DNA of 64,000 nucleotides from Bactrocera neohumeralis. Lineage: Eukaryota; Arthropoda; Insecta; Diptera; Tephritidae. Under the pieces are notes generated by a model, which worked only from the letters and a program-made list of their open reading frames with translations, was not told the DNA's origin and did not search any database. The first letter of the stretch is position 1; every line of letters starts with the position of its first letter. The stretch spans positions 4,278,001-4,342,000 of the forward strand of contig NC_065921.1 of the NCBI RefSeq assembly GCF_024586455.1, written 5' to 3'. Below, in pieces: positions 27,401-39,159 of the stretch. Made by a program: the position numbers and the translations under genes.

Positions 27401-27703
27401 CTTCAAGTCATAGTAAAATGTTTCCAAATCGCTCAACAGCTTTTCGTACTTTTCTCGATCATACAGCAATAGGTACGCCCGAAGTATGGTATTGAACCAT
27501 AAAACCAACATGTACGAATTCCTTATGATGGAGTCGATACCTTCGCTGGTGCGGAACATATAGTAAAGCTGTGTGAAAACCAAGAAGGTCGTCATCGACA
27601 GGCAAACATAACGTCGCCAAGTGTGTTCGTAGATCAATGACCAAAAGCGTAAAATTCGCACACTCATGTGGATCAATTGCAGATCGTCGAACATGCTGCT
27701 CAC
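24459..27703 (-). CDS. Or49b: Odorant receptor Or49b (7 exons, complete)
   Basis: Seven-transmembrane insect odorant receptor, expected in the dendrite membrane of olfactory neurons together with the co-receptor Orco. Exons, in transcript order: 27703-27401, 26105-25967, 25879-25609, 25551-25452, 25401-25300, 24731-24624, 24560-24459. They total 1125 nt, or 374 aa plus stop, the usual receptor length. All junctions are GT-AG and keep phase. Diagnostic stretches are YMLVLWFNTILRAYLLL in exon 1, ERVLPFGSMIPG across exons 2-3, ITPMGCCMYIPYTSLIV in exon 3, and the conserved C-terminal SLYWYANELREQNLA then LKRVY. These match what I recall of Drosophila Or49b closely. Met 27694 (MFDD) is the start that best fits that protein; Met 27703 is also in frame. 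Intron 1 holds a Tc1/mariner element and intron 5 a dispersed repeat, both without damage to splice sites, so the gene looks functional. Confidence 0.93.
24776..25255 (+). repeat. Or49b: Dispersed repeat family A, copy 2, in Or49b intron 5
   Basis: It starts with a perfect 7-bp-stem hairpin (CTTCGGTTACACCGAAG, 24779-24795) and ends with the near palindrome ACCCTGTTCAGGG at 25243-25255. Between them are the family blocks 'cagtttgtatgg', 'aaatttcgtgaagat', 'gttttcccatacaa' and 'gatatctcaaa'. The block 'gtgaagat|atcgtc' is split by the MITE at 24934-25067. Confidence 0.75.
24934..25067. mobile_element. 134-bp fold-back MITE nested in repeat copy 2
   Basis: The ends are inverted repeats with one mismatch: GGGTGCGTTCGAG at the left and CTCGAATGCACCC at the right. 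Both sides are flanked by GAT (24931-24933, 25068-25070), and removing the insert plus one GAT restores the family sequence gtgaagatatcgtc. The interior is also imperfectly palindromic (cagctgtgttgcatatt against cagcatgttgcaaatt). A 3-bp duplication is compatible with PIF/Harbinger-type transposition, but that class is a guess. Confidence 0.7.
26136..27290 (+). mobile_element. Tc1/mariner-type element, copy 2, in Or49b intron 1
   Basis: The left end ACGGGTGATCCAAG follows a TA at 26134-26135. The transposase starts at ATG 26236 (MEGLMPEQRLESFNF), continues in other frames with AIRRRSQQLGLTYGTTWRIL near 26490-26550 and LKPLDLPKRYRFVLWALEK near 26600-26655, then the DDE blocks 'catgacggtgcc' (about 26911) and the LRRSYGQHLKEIIFKT tail (about 27190-27235). 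Stops and shifts break it. The right terminal repeat is not clear; the end given is approximate. It is antisense to Or49b. Confidence 0.78.
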
Positions 27704-29202
27704 TTTGCTCTCTTCTACGTTGAGATAAGTGCTTAAAGTATGGGTACCAGGAACTAGCTTTCTTCCTTGCAGTTATTTGTTTTTATACGAAAATTTGTAA
27801 TGCTTATGGCTGTTTGACCTTCAAGCAATAATTTGGATTCAAACAAATTGTTCAAAATTATCCTAAGTGTGGTGGGTGCGCAACAATTAAATGATGTTGC
27901 GGTTTAGAGTCGAATTTCATGCAGCACTGAGAGAAATTTTTATCAAGTTCTACTTTAAATTTGTGTAATTATATTTAGAACTTAGAAATTATGGTTTATT
28001 AGTCATTATAATTCATGAAATGGAAGAGATAATAAATTTTGAAGGCTTCCATTCACTATTGGCAGTGTTTATGATATCTTATAGAAGTACACATTGCAGC
28101 TCATTGGCAGTTTGAACACTAAGCTGCATAGGCCTTCCAATCTCATATTTTTTATTTTTAAAATTTCTGTGACCAAAGATTTTCCTCACTGTTGTAATAA
28201 GGTCAAAAAATTAAAAATTTTACCATATGCACCTAAGTGAGTATACTTATATGATGAGCCGAATTTAATAGGCAGTAAGGAAAAAATTCGAAGTCATGCA
28301 ATTTATTGTGGTAATTAAATTGATTATTGGAAAATTATGCTTGATTAATATTAGATGCTAATAGTATCTACTTCAGACTGCGTTTTCCGGTCTCAACGCA
28401 GTTGACTTTTTTCACATTATTACTCCTGCGAATTTGAGGTCAAACGTTAACAGGGTCTACGAGGGGCAGAAGATGGACTCAAGTTTTGTTCGTAAGGATA
28501 ATCAGAGACGACATATGTACATACTTTTAAACAGCACTGTCAGTTCGACTCAATCGGAAATCCAATGAGGCGTTCATATTCACTCGGTAAAAGACAATTT
28601 ATTAGCCCCGTGTTGATCTTCCACATAATACATACATATTCACACATACATAAGCATACATAAATAATCCAGCATAGTATGTAGGCATTTAGTTATTATG
28701 TACGCGTACTCGTCCGCAGCACCAACGAAGAAAGTTGACAAAGCAATAGAAGAATTTCTCTTCGAAGCCAAAAGAAATGAGCGCATGAAAGAAAACTCCA
28801 ACGGACCGGAGAACAACTCGAAGCGGCTCAATGCCATGGCATTGGCATTGGCAAAGAGACATTAGAAGCCAGTACATTGGTTGATGAGATGGAATTCCAT
28901 GGCTGACCAGCGGTTTTGTGTTGTTGCGCTGTTGCGCCACATCCAGAGGTTCAATGTTTAGGTTACTCATATTAATATTTCAGTTGAGTGGCAGCTTTTG
29001 ACGGAACTTGTTCTACTTTCTGTAATAAAACGGAATTATAAGCGCCGAAGTGCTTTTGAAATTCAAGGAAAAGTGTTTGAGTTGAACAGTTACAACGACA
29101 AGCGGTGCAACTAAAGACAAGTAAAATAACTGTGTAAATAAAAAAAAAGAATTGGAAAAGTTTCTGAAGTGCATATTTCGGACAATTCGAAAAGTTCGTG
29201 TG
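27704..29202. other. Spacer between Or49b and spz6 (divergent promoters)
   Basis: The two genes diverge here, so upstream control regions of both and the spz6 5' UTR (about 29000-29202) should lie inside. I recognised no element, no conserved coding frame and no clear TATA box at a useful distance. Confidence 0.5.
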
Positions 29203-32200
29203 ATGGATTATCGTTTGCTTTTGGTAGGTTATTCCTTTAATACTCAATTTTGACAGATGAAAAGTAAGTCTTAATTTTTTTTTTTTGCATTTTTGTTTTT
29301 TTTTGGTGCGCATGGAAACACAGTAGCAGGCATTTCAATCTCCACTTGTGAAGGAGATTTGTGTGCTGCTGCATGTACAAACATATGTACATATGTGTGT
29401 GTGTGTGGGGATTCGTGATTGCCTTAGCATGTTCTAGATGCTGGTCCCGTTTTTCCATAATTTAGCATAACAACAATGCAATAAATGTGCAAAGTAATTA
29501 GCTTTGCACTCTTTCTGCCTTTTCTACTTGCCACTTTCATGCGAGCGGCAGAATTGTCGGTTGAAGTTTGTGGCTCAACTCTTTAGTTCTAAGGCTCTAA
29601 ACAGAACTAACTACCTTAGGTTATGGCACTGCAGCAAGAAAACTTCTTGTGACCATGTAAATGTGTGTGTATGTACGAGCAGTTTCTCGCGTCGACACTT
29701 GTTGCATGTGAGCATTTTGCTGCGGGTTCTTGTTGCTTTCGCAACTCCAAGCGTTTTATTTAAATTTCCACAGCTGAATGGTTACAATACCAACAATTGA
29801 AGTAAAAAGTTAAAAGTACGCTAGACTAAGCTTAGCGGTAAATTTTGCGAGTTCAATAGTTGCGAAAGTATTCAAATGATAAATAGCTCGCAAGATTTTG
29901 GGTAGAAGCCAGCATTGACGCTATTGAAAATTCGAAAAACAAATAGTAAAAGCGAGCCAGTTTCCCGTTATTTACCTCTAGAAGTACATGTATTTAGAAC
30001 GATTCTTCACAGTTTGTTGGCTACGCAGCGCTCATCTGGTTACGCTTGCCCCTATGACAAAGCTGCTTCGATTTACCGATATACCATAGTACATACATAC
30101 ATACATATGTATGTATATTAGTAAGTAAATAGCTCAGCATGTCTGTATGTATGCGCGGTTCTGTTGTTTAGTGGCACTGTTACACAAGCATGCCCGAGAT
30201 ATGGGAACAGAAATATTTGTAAGATTTTTTATGGAGATATTTGTATGAGCGCCACGTCTTTTTTCGTTGCTAAAAAGTCGGTCACGACATGCCGTTGCTT
30301 TCTTTTTGCCTCTCTCCGAGTTATTTGAATGCGTTCTTTCTGACACCTTGGCAGCGCCGCGCACCGCTTTGACGACGGGAAAAAGTAAACAAATTAATTA
30401 CGAAATAAACAGTGGCTGACAGCCGTTATGGACATTTTGGCAAGTGGTTAACCGTAATCCCACACACAAACACACATACACATCTAAATTAAATTTAGCT
30501 AAGAACGGCATACTAACTAAGCACGAAATTCATAACAGTGCTGCCATCTCCCGCTGCAACTCGCTCACTCTCTCAATTTATTCCCAAAACTTTCATTAAT
30601 TTTTTTCCTAAAATTTATTCGAATAGCATCTATTGCTGCGCTGTGTATTTGAAGCGAGCGCCGCGCTCTTGTAGCATTTACATTTCCGTGTTAGTTCAGC
30701 GGCAGCATGCGGTTGAATGTTGCGGCAATCAACAACAACTCAGCAGTAAAGCGGCACAGTATCAAGGTGCTGTTGACCGTAGAATCCGAGTGCTGACGTC
30801 TGACCTAATTCAGCTGTTTTGGTATGCAAACCGAGAGTAGCATAGCATACTTAGCTCGCTTAACGCCGTGCAATCCCGCTTCAGCCACTGCTGCTGCTCC
30901 ACTCCCTGTGCACTGAAGTGACACAAATGCTGACTGCGTCGCACGCATTTAGGCATCAAAAGAAACTTTTTGATTTCCAAAAATCCCGTCATCTTCATCA
31001 CAACAACAACTATAACAACAACGCTAAACCTAACTGTGATGATAAGAAATGAAAGGGTAGAAATCAGTTACAGTGGCTGTGTAATTATGTGTAGCGTGAA
31101 GAAAGTAACAAATCAAGCGTGATCGCTTGCGCTTGGCCCTTGAAAGGTCAAAGAAACCCACGAGCATTCTTTTTCTGCAGCTACTGCACACGTACATACA
31201 TATGTATATATGTAAAGCGGAAAGAGTGGGCTTTCAAGTGGAAGTCGTTGAAATTGTGGAGGGTCACTTTTGATTTCACTTAACCACCGAAAAGTGTGAA
31301 CAAATCTCTAATGGATTCTAGGTAACAAGTTAAGGTGAAAGGAAAGTTTTCTTTTTGTAACTACCTTCATATGTATGTATGTATTAAAATGTGCATTCCT
31401 TAAATAAGTAGGTATCACAATAGCTGTTATAACTTTGAAATAAAATAAGAAAAATCTTCAGCTTCGATTGAAGTTCGAGGCTATAATACCCTGCACAGGT
31501 GCATTTCTTATAGCATAAAATGGTATAAAAGATCTGTATTTTGTTTTAAATCGGTCAGTTTGTATGGCAGTTGTATGCAATAGTGGGTCTGGATATTATA
31601 GCGTTGCCTTATACAGTAATCTATGCGAAATTACGTGAAAGTATATAGTCAAACTCTGTACAAGCCCTTGATTTTGGTTAATCCGTTTGTATGGCAGCTG
31701 TATGCTATTGTGGTCCGATAGCTGCTTCTTGGAGAGAAAAGGATGACTGCAAAATTTCAGATTGGTATCTCAAAAACTGATAGACTAGACAGACAGACAT
31801 GGCCATAGCTCGCCATTCCGACCATTTACATACATATGTATACTTATACCTTATAGGTTCTCTAACGTTTCCTTCGGAGTGTTACAAACTTCGTACCAAA
31901 TATTATATAAAACAGCTTGTTCAGTGTATAAGATAAGTAAATAGGTGAGAGTTTTATACTGGTCATGTTTTGAGTTGTTATTAAGATAAGAATATCTAAG
32001 CAAATATTTCAAATCATAAATAAAAAATCAAACGAACCTGACTGTAAAAACAGTCTGTTCTTGGGTTTTTATAGAAAATTTCTCTACAAACTATTTATTA
32101 CTTTATTATTACTAATTTACTGAAAACCCGAGAATATTTAAACCTACTAGTTAGTAAAAATATATTTGCTTTAAAAAGAGACCCCAAAATTTTGAAAAGG

Positions 32201-35200
32201 CCAAGCGAATTTACTATTAATATTTGTATATATTTTTAATTCTTTCTAATTTACTATTATATCATACACATTTAGCTTATTTAGTTTTGTTTTTTAATAA
32301 TTAATGATCAGCAATTTGCCATTAATCATGCTCAGTCATGTTCAATATCATGCTTGGTTCACTGCTTTAATTAGATGTAAACAAATCGGTTGTCAATGAA
32401 AGAAAAAGTTAATTAAGAGAGTTAATGAATCTTTTGAACATGCCAAAACGTGCTGGGACATGTGAAAGTAGAAATTTCTAAAATAAAAAATTACATATTT
32501 TGTTTTACTACATTTCTTTTATTACGAAAATAGTGAGATCACAAAAATGTGCAACAACAATAGAACAAAAGTATCATGTGATGGCAAAATAAAGGCATGA
32601 ACGATCGAAAGGCCGTTTGAATTTTTTGAAAATTGCTATTTTTTCGATAAGATATATGAGTTTATAGATCCGTCTTTACCGAAAAACTAAAAAGTGCAAG
32701 TAAAATAATAATTACTTTACTCTCAACTTTAACAAAAAGTCACCAACATAATTGGTAATAATACATACATATGTACATATTTATATTTTTATATATGTAA
32801 ACAACATAACAGTGGTGCTGTTAGCAACTAAGCTAATGTAACTAAACAGCTAATGTGAAATATGTATATTTCACAAACATACATACGTACACAATCAACA
32901 ATAAATGTCATTTATCTCATAAAATAAACCGCCAACAATTAATTTTTGGCGAAAGTTAGTGTTTGTGTTTATTTTCGTTCGACAGAAATGACAATATCGC
33001 GGAAAAAAGTTCCATTGCGAAGCAGCGGCACTTCGAGTCTTCACGAAACTGAACTCTTTAGTTGACTTCAGACACTTTCATTGTCATTGTTATTGTGTTT
33101 TTTTTTTGTTTCATTTTCCTTTCTTGTGCTTTTTTTCGGTCTCTGTTTTTGTTCTTCTCGCACGAGAGTCGTCTGAAGTGGAATTGGAAGTAAAAGTGCA
33201 TGCTTTCATTAATAAAATCATACACACATACGCCTAAAAACATTCATACATAATTTTATAGATGTTCATATTTACAAACAATTTTCTTCTAATACAAAAA
33301 TAATTGTACTCATTGTATTCGCTCACTATTCCACAATGGGTGATGGGAAAAGTGCTGAAATTTCGAATAAGATCTTTGCATCTAAACATTATAACTGCTT
33401 GAGAGGCTTCTGTTAACATCTTTTAATTGAAGAAATAAAGCAATGTCATAAATCCGAATCATTACATAGAAATTTTCTACAGAATTTTGAGGTTCCCTAC
33501 TTTTTTAAAGAAAAAATACAGAATCATTCGAAATACATTATCATTGGCACGAAAGAACATTCTTTTTTGAAGATTATCTCCTTCAAATGTTGGCCGGGGT
33601 TATGTCACAGATGGTTCATCCGTTCGAGCATTTCGGCGGGTAACTGGCAAATGACAAATGTGATGTTTTGCTGCAAGGCTGAATCGAAGCGGATTTGTAC
33701 GCATATACTTTGAATTTACATATTCCCACAGGAAAAATTCTAACGGTGTGATATCACACGATCTTGGTGTCCAATCGAACGGCCCAAAACGTGAAATTAT
33801 CACTCACCGAAGTGTTCTCTCAATAAATCAATTGATTCATGCGATGTGTGGGAATTGGCACCCTTTTGTTGAAACCAAGAGATCATGGGCATCAAATAGT
33901 CGGTTATCATGGCGCGATAACGGTCGCTATTGACAACTACGTTCTCACCGTCTTCATTTATGAAGAAATATTGCCAGATTATTCCACCGGCCCACAAACC
34001 AGACCAAACCTAAATCTCTTCAGGTTGCTCTTCGTCCCAAATGCGGCAATTATGCCTGTTCACATACCCATTGAGCCAGAAATAGGCCTCAGCGCTGAAA
34101 AAAAATTTGGCTCGAAAACGTCAAATCTTCTTGGAACTTTTCAAGAGCCCATAGAGCGAAACGATGTCGCTTAGGAAGATCGAGCGGCTTTAGTTCTTGC
34201 AAAAGCTGTATTTTGTACCCTTTCAATTTAAGATCTCACGCCGAATCGACTCTCCACTGTCTTCGTGTACACTTTCAGCTACGGCTGCTATATTTTCATC
34301 ACTGCATGCTGGACGTGGTCTATTCGGTAGAATTTTATCCAATAATGAATGCTGGGTCTCAAGATGGGTGATAGTATTGCGAATAGTACGCTCAGTAGGC
34401 CGATTACGTTGACCATAAGTTGAGCGAAGTTCGCGAAACAGAAAAAGACTATTGAAAAATTTACCCGTTATTATTATTATATTTTTGAATTCGTTTGGAA
34501 ATCTCTTGTTATATGTAGCTCAAAAAAATAATTAACTTGAATCAAAGAGATAAAAATTTGTGCATTATAATAACTGTTGAAGTCATATCTAATATATAGA
34601 TTATAGCCCACATACTGTTCGCAAATAATTCACTTAAATTCGAGTTTACTTCGTATGTCATTATATAATATATGTATAATATGAGTACTTACATTATTTA
34701 TTTTTTAGAAGATTCTCTGCATCTCGCTAATCGCCGTTGACACTTCTGCGCAAACACCGAATGATTATGGCGAGGAACCGCCCGAGGGATACTACGCATT
34801 TGTCGAATCGCCAAATTCTGTGCCGCCAAAAGTGCGGCCGCCGCCCTACACGCATGTCAGTGCGGACTGCAAGAATGTCGGTGGCAATAAAAAGGCCGCT
34901 GTTTCGGTTAACAACATTTGTGGTGATCTGAACAAAGGACAAATTCCACAAAATCCCATGAGACAGAATGTTCTCGGCGAGCCGTATCCATTGTAAGTTT
35001 GCATTGCATTATATAGATGAAAGAGTAAAATTTTGAAAACAAAACATTATTGTAATTGTAGTGAGTTGATACGTAACCAGACACTCAAATTTTTATCGAA
35101 AACACTGCCGGTGCTTAAAGCTGACGATACTTTGCCCAAGGTGACACAAATTGTACGTGACGAACCAGTCGATCCGGTGGAGAACAACAATATCGACCGT

Positions 35201-36056
35201 CACTATAATGCACGAGCAAAACGCGCCACGCCCCCACAGCCACAAAGCCAGCCGCGAGTCGAGGGCCACGAATTCAGTTATTTCGACCCCGCTCTAGACG
35301 AAGAACAGCGTGCAAATAGTCGTGCTACCGAGGAACGAAAACCACGCAAGTTCTGCGATGGCGGTGGAGTGTGAGTACAACCCGTTATACTTGTATTTTT
35401 GAATAAATTAAATAATGATAAATTCTTGCAGCTTTTGCACTTTGTACCGCGCCATTCAAGGCGATACATCGGCCGCACCACAAGCCACAGCGGAACGTCG
35501 TGAGGAAATCGGACCAATACGTTACGAGGGTCCACCCACACCCTGTCCTGCCAAAGTTGAATACGCTACACCAGTGTTCGCGAAAAACTATCAGGGCTTC
35601 TGGCGTTACGTTGTGCAAATTCCATACGAGGGCTATTTCACGCAAACCGTCGAAGTGACTCGCTGCATACAGGCCCGCTGTCATTACCTGGACGGCGGCT
35701 GTCTATCCTCGCCGCGTTGGGTGAGCTTACTTGTCGCTGAAATTTTCTACCCGAATGCAGAGGACGCCGTGCCGACAACTTCAACGACCACGCCAACGCC
35801 ATCCGTACAAGACTTTCAAGCTTACCAGCAATATCTGCAGAAACGTGCCGGCGTAGCCACCGCCTCTGATGGTACCAGCCCAACCAGCAACGCCAACGCA
35901 CCCGAATACAATCAACACTGTGATGGGCACGATGATATCGGTTGCTTCCAAGTGCGCTTGTACTACGATTGGTTCCTGATTCCCGGCTCATGCAAGTGCT
36001 GGCGCCCAGACTACTTTGCCAAATATGTGCGCAGAAAGTCCGTAGCGGATTTGTAA
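29203..36056 (+). CDS. spz6: Spatzle 6-type cystine-knot Toll ligand precursor
   Basis: Secreted neurotrophin-like ligand of the Spatzle family; family members bind Toll-type receptors. Exons: 29203-29223, 34709-34992, 35062-35370, 35432-36056, giving 412 aa. Exon 1 codes only seven residues (MDYRLLL) and ends in a GTAGGT donor. Joined to exon 2 it makes a typical signal peptide, MDYRLLLKILCISLIAVDTS. A dibasic RAKR site at residues 153-156 could separate the prodomain from the mature part. The knot begins at about residue 199 (FCDGGGVFC) and ends with GSCKCWRPDYF. It holds paired cysteines such as RCIQARCHY and a low-complexity Thr/Pro/Ser insert of about 60 residues before the last cysteines. 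Choice of member 6 over other spz paralogs is from memory of the VQIPYEGYFTQTVEVTRC region. The first exon is inferred from the signal peptide and splice logic only. Confidence 0.85.
31455..31880 (+). repeat. Dispersed repeat family A, copy 3
   Basis: It begins with an 8-bp-stem hairpin of different sequence but the same place as in copy 2 (agcttcga..ttcgaggct), followed by 'ataataccctgcacaggtgc', two rounds of 'cagtttgtatggca', 'cgatagctgcttcttgg', 'caaaatttcagattgg' and 'gacagacagacatggc', and ends near 'gttacaaacttcgt'. Confidence 0.7.
33555..34468 (-). mobile_element. Tc1/mariner-type element, copy 3, in spz6 intron 1
   Basis: Minus-strand blocks follow transposase order: a helix-turn-helix region near 34330-34420, a WAGGIIWQYFF block at about 33965-33995, SWFQQKGANSHTSHESIDLL at about 33820-33885, and GPFDWTPRSCDITPLEFFLW at about 33730-33790. 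The 5' end carries ACGGGT (complement, ending 34468) next to TA at 34469-34470. Frameshifts and a gap make it inactive. The 3' boundary near 33555 is approximate. It is the same family as copy 2. Confidence 0.75.
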
Positions 36057-36428
36057 ACGGATCAGCGGTAACGCAAAATACTCACGTACACGTTATCTGT
36101 TTGAAACGGAAAATCTCAAAAAGTCTCCAACTGGATTTACTTATACTCCTGCCTTCTAATTTAATTTTTAAGCATAAATGCGCGGCGCTCCGTTGCCTTT
36201 ATGAGTTAGTTTAATATTAAAAATCGTTTGGTGAAGCTTTCATTCTAAAATTCCAGCTCAACACTATCTGCCTACAAACATTTTCCAGATACTAGGAATT
36301 TTCAGAATTTTAGCTTCGCAGCTACTAATACATATTCAATACCTAAATACTAACTAATTAGTTTAAGCTCTTATTTAAACTCTATAGCGAGTGCTAGCGA
36401 ATGCATATTGCTCGCATTCGTTGAGGTC

Positions 36429-36434
36429 AATAAA
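36429..36434 (+). terminator. spz6: AATAAA polyadenylation signal, spz6
   Basis: Canonical hexamer 373 bp after the spz6 stop codon, the first good candidate on this strand. Confidence 0.55.
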
Positions 36435-37689
36435 CTGAGAATCGAGAATCTGAGTGTCCCTCAGTTCTATTGCTTCCACGTATCTCTTTTTTTGAACCTG
36501 AGTATTTGACGAGTATTTGAAAAAGTACACCGTTTTTGGTATTACTTTGAAATTATTCTAAGAAGCAATTATATACCTAAATATAAACATTAAATAACTG
36601 TATTTTTACCTTTATCTGATATTCATAATAATTATAGAAATATAAAACAACTAGTGTAAACAAAAATTGACTTTTATTTGAAATCACAAACATTTCTATA
36701 TAAATAATAAGTGGTGTGTAGATTGATGGAAATTAAGGTGACTTTACAAAATTCCCAGTTTCAAATCAAATATGGAACCACATTGTTTGGTAGCGATATT
36801 TTATTACTATAAGCTGCACACGAACCTCTCTCGGCGAAACCGCAAAACCTCATGAACAGAGATATTTTGAAGAGCCTATCAGAAACTCTTGAATATTGGA
36901 AGCTAAGCGAAAAATCACCACATCAACTGTTTTGAATCGCCTAATAATACCTTAATGGCTGACACTCGGTAACCAATCCGTTACTTTGTAGCTTCTAAAA
37001 ATACTGTTATACTGAAGAAGGGCAAGATTATCAGCTGGTTTTACCGCATACTTTTATACCCAGAAAAGGAGAAGATGGGGGACAATTCCTTCCGAACCGT
37101 GAGTTTTCAGTAAGGCTCAGCCGTTCCCACTACAGTCGGGTCTACATAACCGGAACGGACCCCTATTTTTATCCGGCCAAGGACTGTCAATTCCAATTCT
37201 TTCTCCTATAATTCACTACGATCATTCGCGGACCTCGATTTTGTTTCTACGATAAAGTGTATAAATAATACAGGCAATGGCTTCGTATACATGTATATAA
37301 AATTATAGTGTTTCAACAGTTTCCTACTTATAAAGGTGCTAAATCTCTTTCTAACATTATACGTGTCCAGGGATTTATCTCTCCTAGATTTTTTGTACTA
37401 TAATCCAATTCAAACAAAAAAAAGTCTAACCAGTGAGCAAGGAACACTCGAATTCTCATTTTCTTCCTCGGCGACGGCTTACATGTATGTAACGGTCAAA
37501 GGGAAAGACTAACGTTTTTGACTGCCATTTAGCTGTGTTTTTTTACCGTGGCAACTCATCTTGTAGAATTAACAATAAGTAACGGGAAAAATAAAGAAAG
37601 AGTGGGAAAAGCAACGATACTCATCGCAGCCGTGTGCAAATTTTAATTTATTATTGCGATTTTTTGCCCAGGTGATGGTCTATCTCTAA

Positions 37690-38310
37690 CTTATTCACTC
37701 AGCATGATTCTTCGGAAAGAATCGATCGATCTGACAAAGGCTTCAAATATGATAGAAATGTTATTTGTAACGTTCCGAAATCGAAGCCAAAAAGCTGAGG
37801 AATATTTTCGATCCATTTATTCAAACACGAAAAAAATGGCGGCTGAACCGAAAGTTGAGAAGAAAATTTGTGCTTTGAAAACCAAAGAAATGGAAAGCAT
37901 TATTGACTGCTTGATAGATAGATTCAAAGGCTTTTGGATAATGTCAACGTTATTTGAAGCTTTAAGGTGAACTTGATCACTGGCAGTGCCATTGGGGCAA
38001 AAGCAAAAGTCAAAAGAAAACAAGTTACCGACTACTATGTACATTGGAAACGTTAAAGAACTACGTTGTAGACCTATACCCCATAATTCATAGGTTTCTT
38101 CGCATGTTCTGCACACTTCCTGTGACAAATTCGAGCTCTGAACGCTCTTTTTCGACACTTCGCCGCATGAAAACGTGCCTGAGGACGAACATGCTTCAAG
38201 ATAGAATGATCGGCTTGGGTTGCTGCACACGCATCAAGACATTGAAGTCACTGCAGTTTTGTTTTCAGAAACTTTTCAATTTAATACACGAACTGACTAC
38301 AGTATTATAC
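37690..38310 (+). pseudogene. hAT transposase remnant, C-terminal part
   Basis: Two open frames in different phases, 37704-37970 and 38044-38280, carry the C-terminal half of a hAT transposase. The second has the dimerisation signature LPVTNSSSERSFSTLRRMKT followed by LRTNMLQDRM, as in ZMYM/52-kDa-repressor-like hAT proteins. A stop at 37968 and a frame change break it. No terminal repeats were found. Confidence 0.75.
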
Positions 38311-38721
38311 ATTGCAATAAACTATGTCGCCCGCACGTGTAGATTTGAAATTTTTTCACCATGACATGAGCCTAAAAACAAAAAACAAAATTTACCCTTT
38401 CGAAAAACACGCGAAGTATAAATTAAAAATTCACCTTTCAATTTGATCACAGTAGTATAAAATATAATAATAATCTTCATGTTTCAAATAAGTGACGATA
38501 TATAAATATTATATTACGGATCGATAAAAATGAAAGATATATGCTTTGGATAACAATGGTTGTAATTTAAGATTTGAAGGACGTTCGTTAGGAATCAAAA
38601 TAACAGTGCATCCTAGACCATAATCTATTTTCGTGGGTTCGTGTAATATATACGGAACCTGCGAATCATCAGCGAATAACGAAGAAGAGAGAGTTGACGT
38701 TTTATTTTGTTGAGCGTTATA

Positions 38722-39159
38722 TTGGGTAGTCGAAAAAGTCTTTTCGTATTTTGTCAATAGATGTCGTTGCAGTCGTATATCTTCAGTACTATCAATCACA
38801 CCATTTAGTGTTTGAAAGGTGCGATTTTAAGCTTCATTTAGAAATTAAATTCGGGGAGGTTGAAAAAAGTTACAGCTGTTCCAAAATGAGTGAAAATAAT
38901 GAAGAAATTCCCCATATTTTGAAATTTTTATATAAAAAGTGAAGAATACCATGCAAGCCACCATTGAAATTTGTGAAGTTTACGGAGACGATCGATTTAC
39001 AATGATGAAAGTTTTACACTGATGGAATAATGTCTTTGGTGGAAAAATGGCAAAAAGTGGTCGCTCATTTTTATATATTTTAATATTAATTATTATAAAT
39101 AAAAAAAAAATAAGTTGGAGTTTGATTAGAAATACGAAAAGACTCTTTCGACTACCCAA
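38722..39159 (+). mobile_element. 438-bp internally deleted mariner with intact ends
   Basis: Terminal inverted repeats of 30 bp (left TTGGGTAGTCGAAAAAGTCT at 38722) differ at one position, and TA flanks both ends (38720-38721, 39160-39161). Inside, ATG 38886 begins a mariner transposase (MSENNEEIPHILKFLYKK, then a 1-nt loss), reaching about residue 45, and then jumps to the last codons (VEKWQKVVAHFYIF and stop near 39035-39080). The whole DDE core is missing. It cannot code transposase but might be moved by a related one. Confidence 0.85.

Larger units (their letters stand above)
29224..34708 (+). other. spz6: 5.5 kb first intron of spz6
   Basis: The intron starts with GTAGGTTATT and ends in TATTTTTTAG. 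It contains a dispersed repeat copy (31455-31880) and a Tc1-like element (33555-34468). Several short open frames on both strands are without recognisable protein. Microsatellite-like tacatatgta tracts are frequent. Confidence 0.7.

Noticed and set aside
28640..29313. Overlapping minus-strand frames upstream of spz6
   Set aside because: No family resemblance; the region fits better as the 5' UTR and promoter of spz6.
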